From Kalymmatonema hyalinum WJT4-NPBG1 (GTDB lineage Bacteria; Cyanobacteriota; Cyanobacteriia; Cyanobacteriales; Nostocaceae): DNA of 64,000 nt. The position numbers and the translations under genes are program-made. The notes beneath the pieces are model-generated. The model was given only the letters and a program-made list of their open reading frames with translations, did not search any database and was not told the DNA's origin. Positions 37,760 to 45,871 of the stretch are shown in pieces. Position 1 is the first letter of the stretch. The number at the start of each line of letters is the position of its first letter. The stretch covers positions 1 through 64,000 of the forward strand of contig JAHHIB010000040.1 in NCBI GenBank assembly GCA_019359075.1, read 5' to 3'.

Positions 37760-38181
37760 GTACTCGTATCTGCACTACAGTGAAGCCGTCCCTTGCCATC
37801 TCCTAATTTTTTATTGAGACTATCTTTCATTAATTTCATTTTTAGTGTAAGCTGTTTCTCAAGCTTGTTGAATATCTTTATCAAATAATGTTCATAGGTG
37901 GGCAATGGCAATAACCTCTACAAGTCCGTTATTAGTGAATCAAGACCCTGCCAACTCGTCTTAGTGTGTTGGTAATAGAAAGCTCTCCAGATTATCAGGG
38001 AAATTATTGAGTATTCACGTTGATTATGCTGGTCTAACGGACTATAACCATGACTATATTTGAGCTAGCCCATGTTAATCCAGCAAAATTAATGTACGAA
38101 AATGCTTGATTTTGTCATAAGTGATTATGCACTGATTTTGTCATATCATGTTTGCTTAATTGCCCATAATAAAACTTGTTT

Positions 38182-38215
38182 GTAGTAAGGACAAGAGGAC
38201 TAAAGTCCTCACTAC
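38182..38215. repeat. Short inverted-repeat element
   Basis: GTAGTAAGGAC (38182-38192) and GTCCTCACTAC (38205-38215) form an 11-bp stem with one mismatch. It resembles a common cyanobacterial dispersed repeat. Confidence 0.5.
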
Positions 38216-38400
38216 GAACTTCCGCATGGTTATATAACTGGACATGATATAACCTGTTTAATGAGATTTTTGTAATTTTACGCATTGCTATAAGAATGCA
38301 ACTTCTTCTCAAAAAGCAAATAACACAATTCATTGCAGGTAGTCCTCCTGTTACCAGGTGGGCTGGGAATTTTGGTTTGCTCAACTTACAGCGGTTTTCT

Positions 38401-38471
38401 GTAGGGTGGGCATGCCCACTAATATCTCAAATGTCCATCTCATAGGCTTTTATGGGCAATGCCCACCCTAC
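38401..38471. repeat. MITE-like element with inverted GTAGGGTGGGCA ends
   Basis: GTAGGGTGGGCATGCCC (38401-38417) faces GGGCAATGCCCACCCTAC (38454-38471). Seventy-one bp in all, non-coding. Confidence 0.6.
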
Positions 38472-38681
38472 GGTTAGTGGTCTAATCATAGAATCAGCGC
38501 TGTATCCAGTCAGCTGCTAGACGTTCACATAGCTTATAGAGGATTAATTTTGTTGTGATCTCAAACTGGAGGAATGGCTTTATTTGAGTTGTATGAGTGA
38601 TAATTCTGACCTTGCAATATACGAACAAGGGTTAAGTAAGGTTACTACTTTGCTGATTTTAAGGTAAGCCAGGAGCAGTCT

Positions 38682-39194
38682 ATGTCAAAAATTGGTCTAT
38701 TTTTTGGATCTACAACAGGTAAAACTGAGTCTGCTGCCGAGATGATTCAAAAAGAATTCGGTGGTGAAAATGTAGTGACATTACATAACATCTTAGAAGC
38801 AGAAGATAATGAATTTGAAAAGTATCAATGTCTCATCGTTGGCAGCCCTAACTAGGATGTTGGCGAACTGCAAAGTGACTGGTAAGGCTATTTTTCTAAC
38901 CTAGAAGATATTAATTTCAGTGGCAAAAAGGTAGCATATTTCGGAACAGGAGACCAAATGGGTTATGCAAATAACTTTCAGGATGCAATGGGCATTTTGG
39001 AAGAGAAAATTACTGAACAGAGCGCGACTACGGCTGGTTTTTGGTCTACAGACGGCTATGACTTCAATGAATCAAAAGCATTGAAGAACGGTAAATTTGT
39101 CGGCTTAGCTCTTGATGAAGATAACCAATCTGACTTGACGCAAGAGCGTGTCAAAACCTGAGTTGCTCAACTGAAAAAAGAATTGAGTTTGTAG
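38682..39194 (+). pseudogene. isiB: Flavodoxin gene with three nonsense codons
   Basis: The frame from ATG 38682 to the stop at 39194 is 171 codons, exactly flavodoxin size, without any frameshift. Readable parts are IGLFFGSTTGKTESAAEMIQ (FMN phosphate loop), DINFSGKKVAYFGTGDQMGY and GYDFNESKALKNGKFVGLAL. Three stops interrupt it: TAG at 38853 where flavodoxins have the FMN-stacking Trp of the GCPTW-type motif, TAA at 38883 where Glu is expected after QSDW, and TGA at 39159 where Trp is usual before VAQLKKE. All three are one base from the expected codon (TGG, GAA, TGG). Flavodoxin replaces ferredoxin under iron shortage; this copy cannot make full-length protein. Confidence 0.85.
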
Positions 39195-39283
39195 CTGACA
39201 GATCTTGTGGCAATGGGCAATCAGTAGTAAAAAAATGCTAATTGCTAATTGCTGGATTGATAATTAATTTGCAGGTAAATTAA

Positions 39284-40051
39284 ATGTCTAAATTGCCAGA
39301 TGTTATTTTTTTGAATACAAGTCCTAGTTTACAATGCTTTGCTCAGCCGTTAATGTGTCAACTGTCACGCGAAATGACTGTTGCATTATGGGAATATCAC
39401 CAAACCGAGGATGAGGCTAGTTCACTAGATGTTGCAGTTGAACTGCTGCAAGATTATCTTAAATCCTGCGATCAACCTGTCCATCTTGTTGGTCACAGCA
39501 CAGGAGGATTGTTGGGGCTACTCTACAGCCGTAAGTATCCAGAAAAAGTCAAGTCTTTAACTCTGTTAGCTGTGGGTGTTGATGCCGGTGTTGACTGGCA
39601 AGCACACTACTACGTTCATCGCCCATTCTTAAGTCGGCAAAAGACTCTGACTGCTTTTGTGTATAACCTTTTTGGCTATCAGAAGCAACATACTATCCAG
39701 CGTTTGATGAGAATTTTGGAGCAAGACTTAAATTGCTCGCTTTCACCTCACTCACTTTTTCAACGGCTGAGTGTCCCTCCACAACCAGTTCCAGTACCCT
39801 TCATGGTTTGTGGAAGCATGGACGACATCATTGTCGATACCGATGCTTTACAGGGATGGCAACCATACTTAAAAGAGGGCGATCGCCTATGCGAATGCCC
39901 CCAAGGACGACATTTTTTCCATTTCTTTCAACCCCAGCTTGTGGCAGAACAAATTCTCAACTTCTGGCAATCTCTACACCCATTAGATTCTGTAGACGTT
40001 TTACCTAAGTCTGTTGATATCGTTAAACTAAATGAATCTCTTTATCAATAA
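39284..40051 (+). CDS. Alpha/beta hydrolase
   Basis: 255 residues. The nucleophile elbow is LVGHSTGGLLGLLYSRKYPE; GSMDDIIVDTDALQGW supplies the acid and CPQGRHFFHF the His near the end. No signal peptide, so cytoplasmic. It follows the flavodoxin pseudogene by 90 bp on the same strand. Alpha/beta hydrolase genes lie downstream of isiB in some cyanobacterial iron-stress operons, so this may be a surviving member of such an operon; that is inference, and no isiA is present here. A hairpin terminator candidate follows at 40119. Confidence 0.8.
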   Translation: MSKLPDVIFLNTSPSLQCFAQPLMCQLSREMTVALWEYHQTEDEASSLDVAVELLQDYLKSCDQPVHLVGHSTGGLLGLLYSRKYPEKVKSLTLLAVGVDAGVDWQAHYYVHRPFLSRQKTLTAFVYNLFGYQKQHTIQRLMRILEQDLNCSLSPHSLFQRLSVPPQPVPVPFMVCGSMDDIIVDTDALQGWQPYLKEGDRLCECPQGRHFFHFFQPQLVAEQILNFWQSLHPLDSVDVLPKSVDIVKLNESLYQ

Positions 40052-40118
40052 ACTTTCTGTGCTCACAAAACCTTAGCCTACCCTACACTTTTCACTTGCC
40101 TGTAAGCTACCTCTACAC

Positions 40119-40147
40119 GAACCCCCGTAATTCGATTGCGGGGGTTC
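40119..40147 (+). terminator. Hairpin terminator candidate
   Basis: GAACCCCCG (40119-40127) pairs with CGGGGGTTC (40139-40147) over an 11-nt loop, followed by tattagctt. It lies 68 bp past the hydrolase stop. Confidence 0.55.
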
Positions 40148-40736
40148 TATTAGCTTAGGAAAGCGTTTTACGAAAAATAAATCCTAAAAAATAAAAAAAA
40201 TGCAAATTAAACAACAAAATAGTCATTTATATAATCTTCACCTATTCATTACATAGTCCCAATCTTGCCCCACTCTCTTATCTGAGACAATTTATAACAC
40301 TGGCAATCAAAAGTGGCAACGCCGCAAAACAGTAATATGTCTCCAGTTCTGCAACAGGACAATCAAAGGCTGAGTGTCGTAAAAATTTTGTTGGTGCTGC
40401 TTACGTACCAACTACAGGTGCATCAATTTACCTTATATAGAGCAAAATTTAAGAATTGGCTGTAAAAGCGAGGAATGGTGCAGAACTGGCAAATTCAACA
40501 CTTCTTAATTGCAACTCTTCTAAATCAAAAAGTTAGAAGTTAACATTTGAATGGTATCTTAACTCCTTACTTTACCTTAATATATCTACAGGGAGCCGCC
40601 CTGTGAGCGTATACGAAAAGCCAGTATTCAATAAGTACGCTAAGTATTTCCTGGCAACCGCACTTGTGGTGTAAAGACCTAGAAATCTTAGCTTTATTCC
40701 TGACTCTGAACTCTTAACTGCTAACTTTATTTTGAT
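40148..40736. other. Leader region of the secretion locus
   Basis: About 590 bp, AT-rich. A 42-codon frame from ATG 40337 (MSPVLQQDNQRLS) has no recognisable features and is probably chance. The words CTTAACTC (40558) and CTTAATAT (40576) look like Pho-box halves, but their 18-bp spacing does not fit the 11-bp period. Confidence 0.35.
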
Positions 40737-43700
40737 ATGACCTATATTAAAAGCTCTGCTTTCCAAGAATTTCTCGCCACTTTAGAGGGTTTTGACCAAT
40801 TACCAACTGAGGTCATCGCCTCTTTATCACAACAACTCCAACCTTTGCGCTACCGGATAGGTCAGAAGATTATCGGCAAAGAAAGAATGCCTGAGCGAGT
40901 CACAATTATTTATGAAGGGAAAGCTCGCCTGTTGGCATACGATACGCGTACGCAAATGCCAAATACCTTGAGTTTGCTGGAAAGGGGCGCAATTCTTGGC
41001 GAAATTAGTCTGTTACGGGAAGTTGCCTGCGAGACAACAATTGCTTCCAGCGAAGTGATATGTTTAACATTAAGCGCCACGGAGTATTTACGCTTACTCG
41101 TGATGTACCCAGCTTTTGCGAGGGAGCGCAAAAACCGCTGTCATTTGGTGGAAGTCTTTGATGTCCTCGGTGTCCAAAAGGAAGTGCAAGCTTTAGGCGG
41201 TACCAACCTCAAAGAACTGACTCAACACGCTTGCGCTGGGGCAAAGGTTCATGAGATCCCACCCGGAAAAACCTCTTATAACCAATTAGATAGCGATCGC
41301 ATTTGGTTTGTCAGTGGCGGCGGAACGCTAAAAGGCTTCTCTATTGGTTCTCGATTGGAATTGAGTGATTTGTATGACACAGTTGAGGTACACGGGAACA
41401 GTGCGGTGCGGTTGTTAGGAATGCGTGCGTCGGATTTGTTAGTGCTTGATACTATGCAGCGACAACAGCACCAAGTAGAGGCTAGTGATCCACAAACAAC
41501 AGACGATTTAGAGATTCCATACGCACCTGACGAAGAAATATCACCACCACAGCCCTCAACGGCGCAAGGAAAACAAAAAACCACAAAATACCCCTTTTTT
41601 GGGGGGAAGGGACAACTTAATTCGGCGATCGCCTGTTTCCAAATGTTATCGAAACATTTGGAAATGCCGTTTCGACGCGAAGTCATTCGCCGCATTTTCA
41701 ACGACCAGATGAACCGTCAGGGTGTGATATCTTTTCAGCTGTGTGCTTACCTAGCAGAGTTAATTGGGTTAAAGGCGCAGTTGGTAGATGTACCCACCTC
41801 CTCTGTAACACGTATACCTACACCAGCGCTGATTCGTTATGGTGATAGCTATGCTGTTCTGTATGAAACAAGTGAGCGCACTATTGTTTTAGGTGTCCCA
41901 TCCAAGGGAATTCTACGCTTCAAACCTGCTGAGTTCATCACTCAGTTGGAAGCTGAGGAAAGCAATGATCTCCCCCAAATGAGGGTATTGCTCCTCTCTT
42001 CCACGCCAGCAACACCCCGCCAACGCTTCGGTGTACAGTGGTTTGTGCCTTATTTGTCGCGTCATCGCCGAGTCCTTATAGAAGTCTTTGTTGCTTCCTT
42101 CTTCGTGCAGTTGGCAGCGCTGGCAAACCCGCTGGTTATTCAGATGATTATTGATAAAGTCATCGCTCAAAACAGTATCAGTACCCTGCACGTTTTGGGT
42201 GTTTTGCTATTAGTAGTTGGTCTGTTTGAAGCCGTGCTTAGCACTTTGCGGACTTACTTATTTGTAGACACCACGAACCGCATCGATATGGGTTTGGGAT
42301 CGGAAATTATCGACCATTTGCTGCGTCTACCGCTGCGCTATTTTGAACGCCGACCAGTAGGCGAACTTTCCACTCGCATCAACGAATTAGAAAATATCCG
42401 CCAGTTTCTTACCGGGACTGCTTTAACAGTAGGATTAGATGCGCTTTTTTCGGTGGTTTATATCGTCGTAATGCTGATTTATAGCTGGCAGTTAACCTTG
42501 GTTGGTTTGGGAACCATTCCAGTGTTTATTGCCATTACTTTGATTGCCTCTCCGACGGTGAGCAGACAACTACGAAGCAAAGCCGAACGCAACGCCGAAA
42601 CTCAATCTTATTTGGTTGAGGTGATGTCAGGAATTCAAACAGTGAAAGCGCAAAATATCGAGTTGCGAGCGCGTTTTTCCTGGCAAGAGCGTTATGCTCG
42701 TTATGTAGGGGCTGGCTTTAAAACTGTAGTCACCTCCACCCTCGCCAATTCCACAAGTAGCTTTCTCAACAAACTTAGCAGTTTGCTTGTTTTGTGGGTA
42801 GGAGCGTATTTGGTACTCCAAGGAGACTTGACCTTAGGGGAATTAATTGCTTTTAGGATTATTTCAGGGTACGTTACCAGTCCTATATTGCGATTGGCTC
42901 AACTCTGGCAAAACTTCCAAGAAACTGCCTTATCTTTAGAGCGTTTAAGTGATATTGTCGATACACCTCAGGAAGCCGAGAAAGACCGTGGCAATATTAC
43001 CTTACCTCCTGTTGTAGGAGCAGTGAAATATGACAATATTTCCTTCCGGTTTGCAAGCAGCGGTCCATTGCAACTTTGCAATGTCAATCTCGAGATTCCT
43101 GCAGGCAATTTTGTAGGAATAGTCGGACAAAGTGGTTCGGGTAAAAGCACAATGATGAAATTGCTGCTGAGACTTTACGAACCAGAAGCCGGCAGAATAT
43201 TAATTGATGGTTACGACGTTTCCAAGATAGAACTTTATTCTCTGCGGCGGCAGGTTGGTGTCGTTCCTCAAGAGACACTGTTGTTTGATGGAACGATTCA
43301 GGAAAATATTGCTCTCACGAATCCCGAAGCATCAACCGAGGAAATTATTCAAGCTGCTAAAGTTGGAGCAGCGCATGAATTTATTATGAACTTACCGAAT
43401 GGTTACAACACGCGAGTCGGCGAAAGGGGTGCTGGACTTTCTGGTGGACAAAGACAAAGAATAGCGATCGCTCGTTCTGTTTTACAAAGACCAAAATTAT
43501 TAGTTTTAGATGAAGCAACGAGCGCTTTGGATTACCCCACAGAGCGACAAGTTTGTCTAAATTTAGCAGATGAATTCAAAGGGAACACAGTATTCTTTAT
43601 TACCCACCGTCTCAACACCATCAGAAATGCAGACATTATTGTTGTGATGGATGGTGGTAAGGTTATCGAACAAGGAAAACATGACGATTTGATGGCTTTG

Positions 43701-43748
43701 AGAGGTCATTATTTCTACCTCTATAATCAACAAGAAGCCAAGCTGTAA
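40737..43748 (+). CDS. Type I secretion exporter ATPase with cNMP-like and C39-like domains (copy 1)
   Basis: 1003 residues. Residues 15-150 match a cyclic-nucleotide-binding fold, but where phosphate-binding Arg is expected the loop reads LGEISLLREVACETTIAS. Residues 285-415 resemble a C39 peptidase domain, yet the catalytic Cys position is Ser (GQLNSAIACFQ) and the His position also seems lost (IRYGDSYAVLYE), as in HlyB-type non-proteolytic domains. Six membrane helices follow (about 440-720), then the ATPase with GQSGSGKST (797-805), LSGGQRQRIAIARS (from 901) and LLVLDEATSALD. It should export unfolded proteins with a C-terminal signal, with the HlyD protein next to it. A close paralogue lies at 45872-48844. 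Confidence 0.9.
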   Translation: MTYIKSSAFQEFLATLEGFDQLPTEVIASLSQQLQPLRYRIGQKIIGKERMPERVTIIYEGKARLLAYDTRTQMPNTLSLLERGAILGEISLLREVACETTIASSEVICLTLSATEYLRLLVMYPAFARERKNRCHLVEVFDVLGVQKEVQALGGTNLKELTQHACAGAKVHEIPPGKTSYNQLDSDRIWFVSGGGTLKGFSIGSRLELSDLYDTVEVHGNSAVRLLGMRASDLLVLDTMQRQQHQVEASDPQTTDDLEIPYAPDEEISPPQPSTAQGKQKTTKYPFFGGKGQLNSAIACFQMLSKHLEMPFRREVIRRIFNDQMNRQGVISFQLCAYLAELIGLKAQLVDVPTSSVTRIPTPALIRYGDSYAVLYETSERTIVLGVPSKGILRFKPAEFITQLEAEESNDLPQMRVLLLSSTPATPRQRFGVQWFVPYLSRHRRVLIEVFVASFFVQLAALANPLVIQMIIDKVIAQNSISTLHVLGVLLLVVGLFEAVLSTLRTYLFVDTTNRIDMGLGSEIIDHLLRLPLRYFERRPVGELSTRINELENIRQFLTGTALTVGLDALFSVVYIVVMLIYSWQLTLVGLGTIPVFIAITLIASPTVSRQLRSKAERNAETQSYLVEVMSGIQTVKAQNIELRARFSWQERYARYVGAGFKTVVTSTLANSTSSFLNKLSSLLVLWVGAYLVLQGDLTLGELIAFRIISGYVTSPILRLAQLWQNFQETALSLERLSDIVDTPQEAEKDRGNITLPPVVGAVKYDNISFRFASSGPLQLCNVNLEIPAGNFVGIVGQSGSGKSTMMKLLLRLYEPEAGRILIDGYDVSKIELYSLRRQVGVVPQETLLFDGTIQENIALTNPEASTEEIIQAAKVGAAHEFIMNLPNGYNTRVGERGAGLSGGQRQRIAIARSVLQRPKLLVLDEATSALDYPTERQVCLNLADEFKGNTVFFITHRLNTIRNADIIVVMDGGKVIEQGKHDDLMALRGHYFYLYNQQEAKL

Positions 43749-43856
43749 GAAAAATGATGAATAATGAAACTGGATACAGTTAATTCAAAATTCATAATTC
43801 ATCAATTTATCATTTATCATTTTCATCCTCTCTATCCTCACCTGCAGGTAAATACC

Positions 43857-45458
43857 ATGACTCAACTTAATGAGAACCACCTCAATGGTCATAACGGTAA
43901 TGGAAGAACGCCCCCAAATCGAGTAAAACCTTCGGATTCAAGAGTGCTTACTGCTGACTCGAAGCGTCCTAGAGCATCTGAAACGGATTTCAAGCGGTAC
44001 AACTTTGAGCCATTAGAGCAATCTGTTGTGCTACGTCAATCTCCATTTTGGTCACGCACTATTATGGTGACATTGATGGTGTTAGCCTGTTTTGGGATTG
44101 GTTGGGCATACTTTGCAAAAATTGAGCAAGTCGTTCCTGCAACAAATGGTCAATTGAAGCCGGAAGGAACAGTTAAAGACATTCAAGCTCCGGTTAATGG
44201 AGTGGTGAAAGGGATTTATGTTAAAGATGGGCAAAAAGTCAATCCGGGAGATTTACTGCTTGTTTTTGATTCCGTCACCACTAATGGTGAATTAAATTCT
44301 CTCAAAAAGGTTCGTGCTTCATTAATGCAAGAAAATCAGCTTTACCGCCGTTTAATGGAGATTGGTTCTGGGGTAGCGGCTGAAGTGGAATTTATGCGGG
44401 GTAACTTGTCAAGAGAAGCTGCTTTCCTGCTGAAAAATCGAGCCGCATTAGTTGCAGAAAATGAGTTATTGCGTAAAGAATTTAAAAACACTGGTGCTGT
44501 CGCAGGCTTGGGTACTGACGAACAAGAACGTCTAGAAACAGCTAAAAGTGAATTAGATTCTCGGTCGGCTGCTGCGCGTTTAAAAGTTGAACAGAGCAAG
44601 CAGAAACTGGCTCAAAACCAAGTTCAACTCGATGACGCTAAAGGAACTTTAGCAATTGAGCAGCAGATTTTAACGAGAATGAAACTTTTAGCAGAAGAAG
44701 GGGCGATCGCTCAGCTTCAGTACCTCCAACAACAAAAACAAGTGCAGAATATCAAAGCACAAGTAGCACAATTTGTTGAGGAACAGCAACGTCTCAAGTA
44801 TGAAATTCAACAGGGACAACAAGAGACGAAAAATACGGTAGCCGTTTCTAGCAAAAACGTGCAGGAAAAGATAGCCAATAATAAACAGCGCATAGCCGAA
44901 ATCGACAGCCAATTCTCTAGAATTGTGATTGACAATGAAAAGCAATTGGCTGACGTGACCAGCAAAATTTTACAAGCGCAAACAAACATTAAATATCAAG
45001 AACTTCGCGCTCCTGTATCTGGGGTTGTTTTTGATTTGCAAGCTAAAAATACTGGTTTTGTGGCACAAAACAGCCAGAAACTTCTCACTATCGTACCAAA
45101 CGATAACTTTATTGCCGAAGCTTTCATCACGAACAAAGATATTGGCTTTGTAAAGGAAGGAATGAAAGTTGATGTTAGAGTTGATTCATTCTCTTACAGC
45201 GAGTTTGGTGATATTAAGGGAGAAGTCATTTCGGTTGCTTCAGATGCATTACCACCCGACCAAACACACCAATATTATCGTTTCCCTGTAAAAATCCGTT
45301 TAGCACAACAATCTCTCAATGCTCATGGTAGACAATTGTCCTTGCAATCGGGTATGTCTATTACCGCCAATATCAAAGTGCGTGAAGAACGATCCGTCTT
45401 GAGTTTATTTACTGAGTTGTTTACCAAGCAAGTTGAAAGTCTTAAAGAGGTGCGTTAA
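43857..45458 (+). CDS. HlyD-family membrane fusion protein
   Basis: 533 residues. I place the start at 43857 (MTQLNENHLNGHNGNG), preceded by CAGGT; an upstream ATG at 43764 would add 31 residues coded by AT-rich spacer repeats. A polar N-terminus precedes one membrane helix (TIMVTLMVLACFGIGWAYFA). Then come a lipoyl-like half (GVVKGIYVKDGQKVNPGDLL), a long coiled coil (about 130-350) and the closing beta-barrel parts (ELRAPVSGVVFDLQ, VDVRVDSFSYSEFGDIKGEV). It bridges the inner-membrane exporter to an outer-membrane TolC-like channel, which is not encoded in the window. It follows exporter copy 1 by about 110 bp. Confidence 0.9.
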   Translation: MTQLNENHLNGHNGNGRTPPNRVKPSDSRVLTADSKRPRASETDFKRYNFEPLEQSVVLRQSPFWSRTIMVTLMVLACFGIGWAYFAKIEQVVPATNGQLKPEGTVKDIQAPVNGVVKGIYVKDGQKVNPGDLLLVFDSVTTNGELNSLKKVRASLMQENQLYRRLMEIGSGVAAEVEFMRGNLSREAAFLLKNRAALVAENELLRKEFKNTGAVAGLGTDEQERLETAKSELDSRSAAARLKVEQSKQKLAQNQVQLDDAKGTLAIEQQILTRMKLLAEEGAIAQLQYLQQQKQVQNIKAQVAQFVEEQQRLKYEIQQGQQETKNTVAVSSKNVQEKIANNKQRIAEIDSQFSRIVIDNEKQLADVTSKILQAQTNIKYQELRAPVSGVVFDLQAKNTGFVAQNSQKLLTIVPNDNFIAEAFITNKDIGFVKEGMKVDVRVDSFSYSEFGDIKGEVISVASDALPPDQTHQYYRFPVKIRLAQQSLNAHGRQLSLQSGMSITANIKVREERSVLSLFTELFTKQVESLKEVR

Positions 45459-45871
45459 GTAGTTTAAAATGAGTATTAACCCTTACAAAGGGGGGAATGT
45501 AGCCCCCCTTGAAAAAGGGTTGGGGGAATCTTTAAGGATTAACCCTGTTTTGTCACTCTCGGAAAACAATAATCGAAGCAAGATTCTGAAACTTTGGTTT
45601 AATCAAGCTTTGAACCTTTATTTTCGCTCCAGTAACTAAAATTTATAGCCCAAACCTGGAGATGAAACCTCCGAAAGGCTTTCAGCGATTGGGTTCTCCC
45701 ACTCTGACAAAAGAGGGTTAACATCACTAACTGAACCGTATTGCCCTTAACATCTTGCGATTGTTGATGTAAACGTATCTTGGCTGGAAAACGATAATAA
45801 GGATGAGTTTCATCTGGTGGTAATGCGTTTGAACCTATCCAGATTACTTCTCCTTACCAATAACTAATGAT
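45459..45871. other. Convergent spacer between hlyD and exporter copy 2
   Basis: 413 bp where two transcription units meet. It holds the hairpin at 45488-45510 and a second G-rich run (gttgggggaat). No gene seen. Confidence 0.4.
45488..45510 (+). terminator. GC-rich hairpin after hlyD
   Basis: AAGGGGGG (45488-45495) pairs with CCCCCCTT (45503-45510) around a 7-nt loop. It is 30 bp after the hlyD stop and could end transcription, though the same sequence type is also a common dispersed repeat. Confidence 0.45.

Larger units (their letters stand above)
37372..38681. other. 1.3-kb repeat-rich region without genes
   Basis: Contains a GC-rich palindromic cluster (37425-37576), inverted 10-bp tandem units (37664-37693), a perfect 14-bp hairpin (37726-37759) and two inverted-repeat elements (38182-38215 and 38401-38471). 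Short open frames here overlap these repeats and do not look coding. The density of repeat types suggests a region tolerant of insertions. Confidence 0.6.

Noticed and set aside
38853-39161. Stop-codon recoding (selenocysteine or pyrrolysine-like) in the flavodoxin frame
   Set aside because: All three different stop codons occur, at places where Trp and Glu are expected. Simple point mutations explain them better.
40558-40583. CTTAACTC and CTTAATAT before exporter copy 1 as a Pho box
   Set aside because: The boxes are 18 bp apart rather than 11 or 22, and no third box fits.
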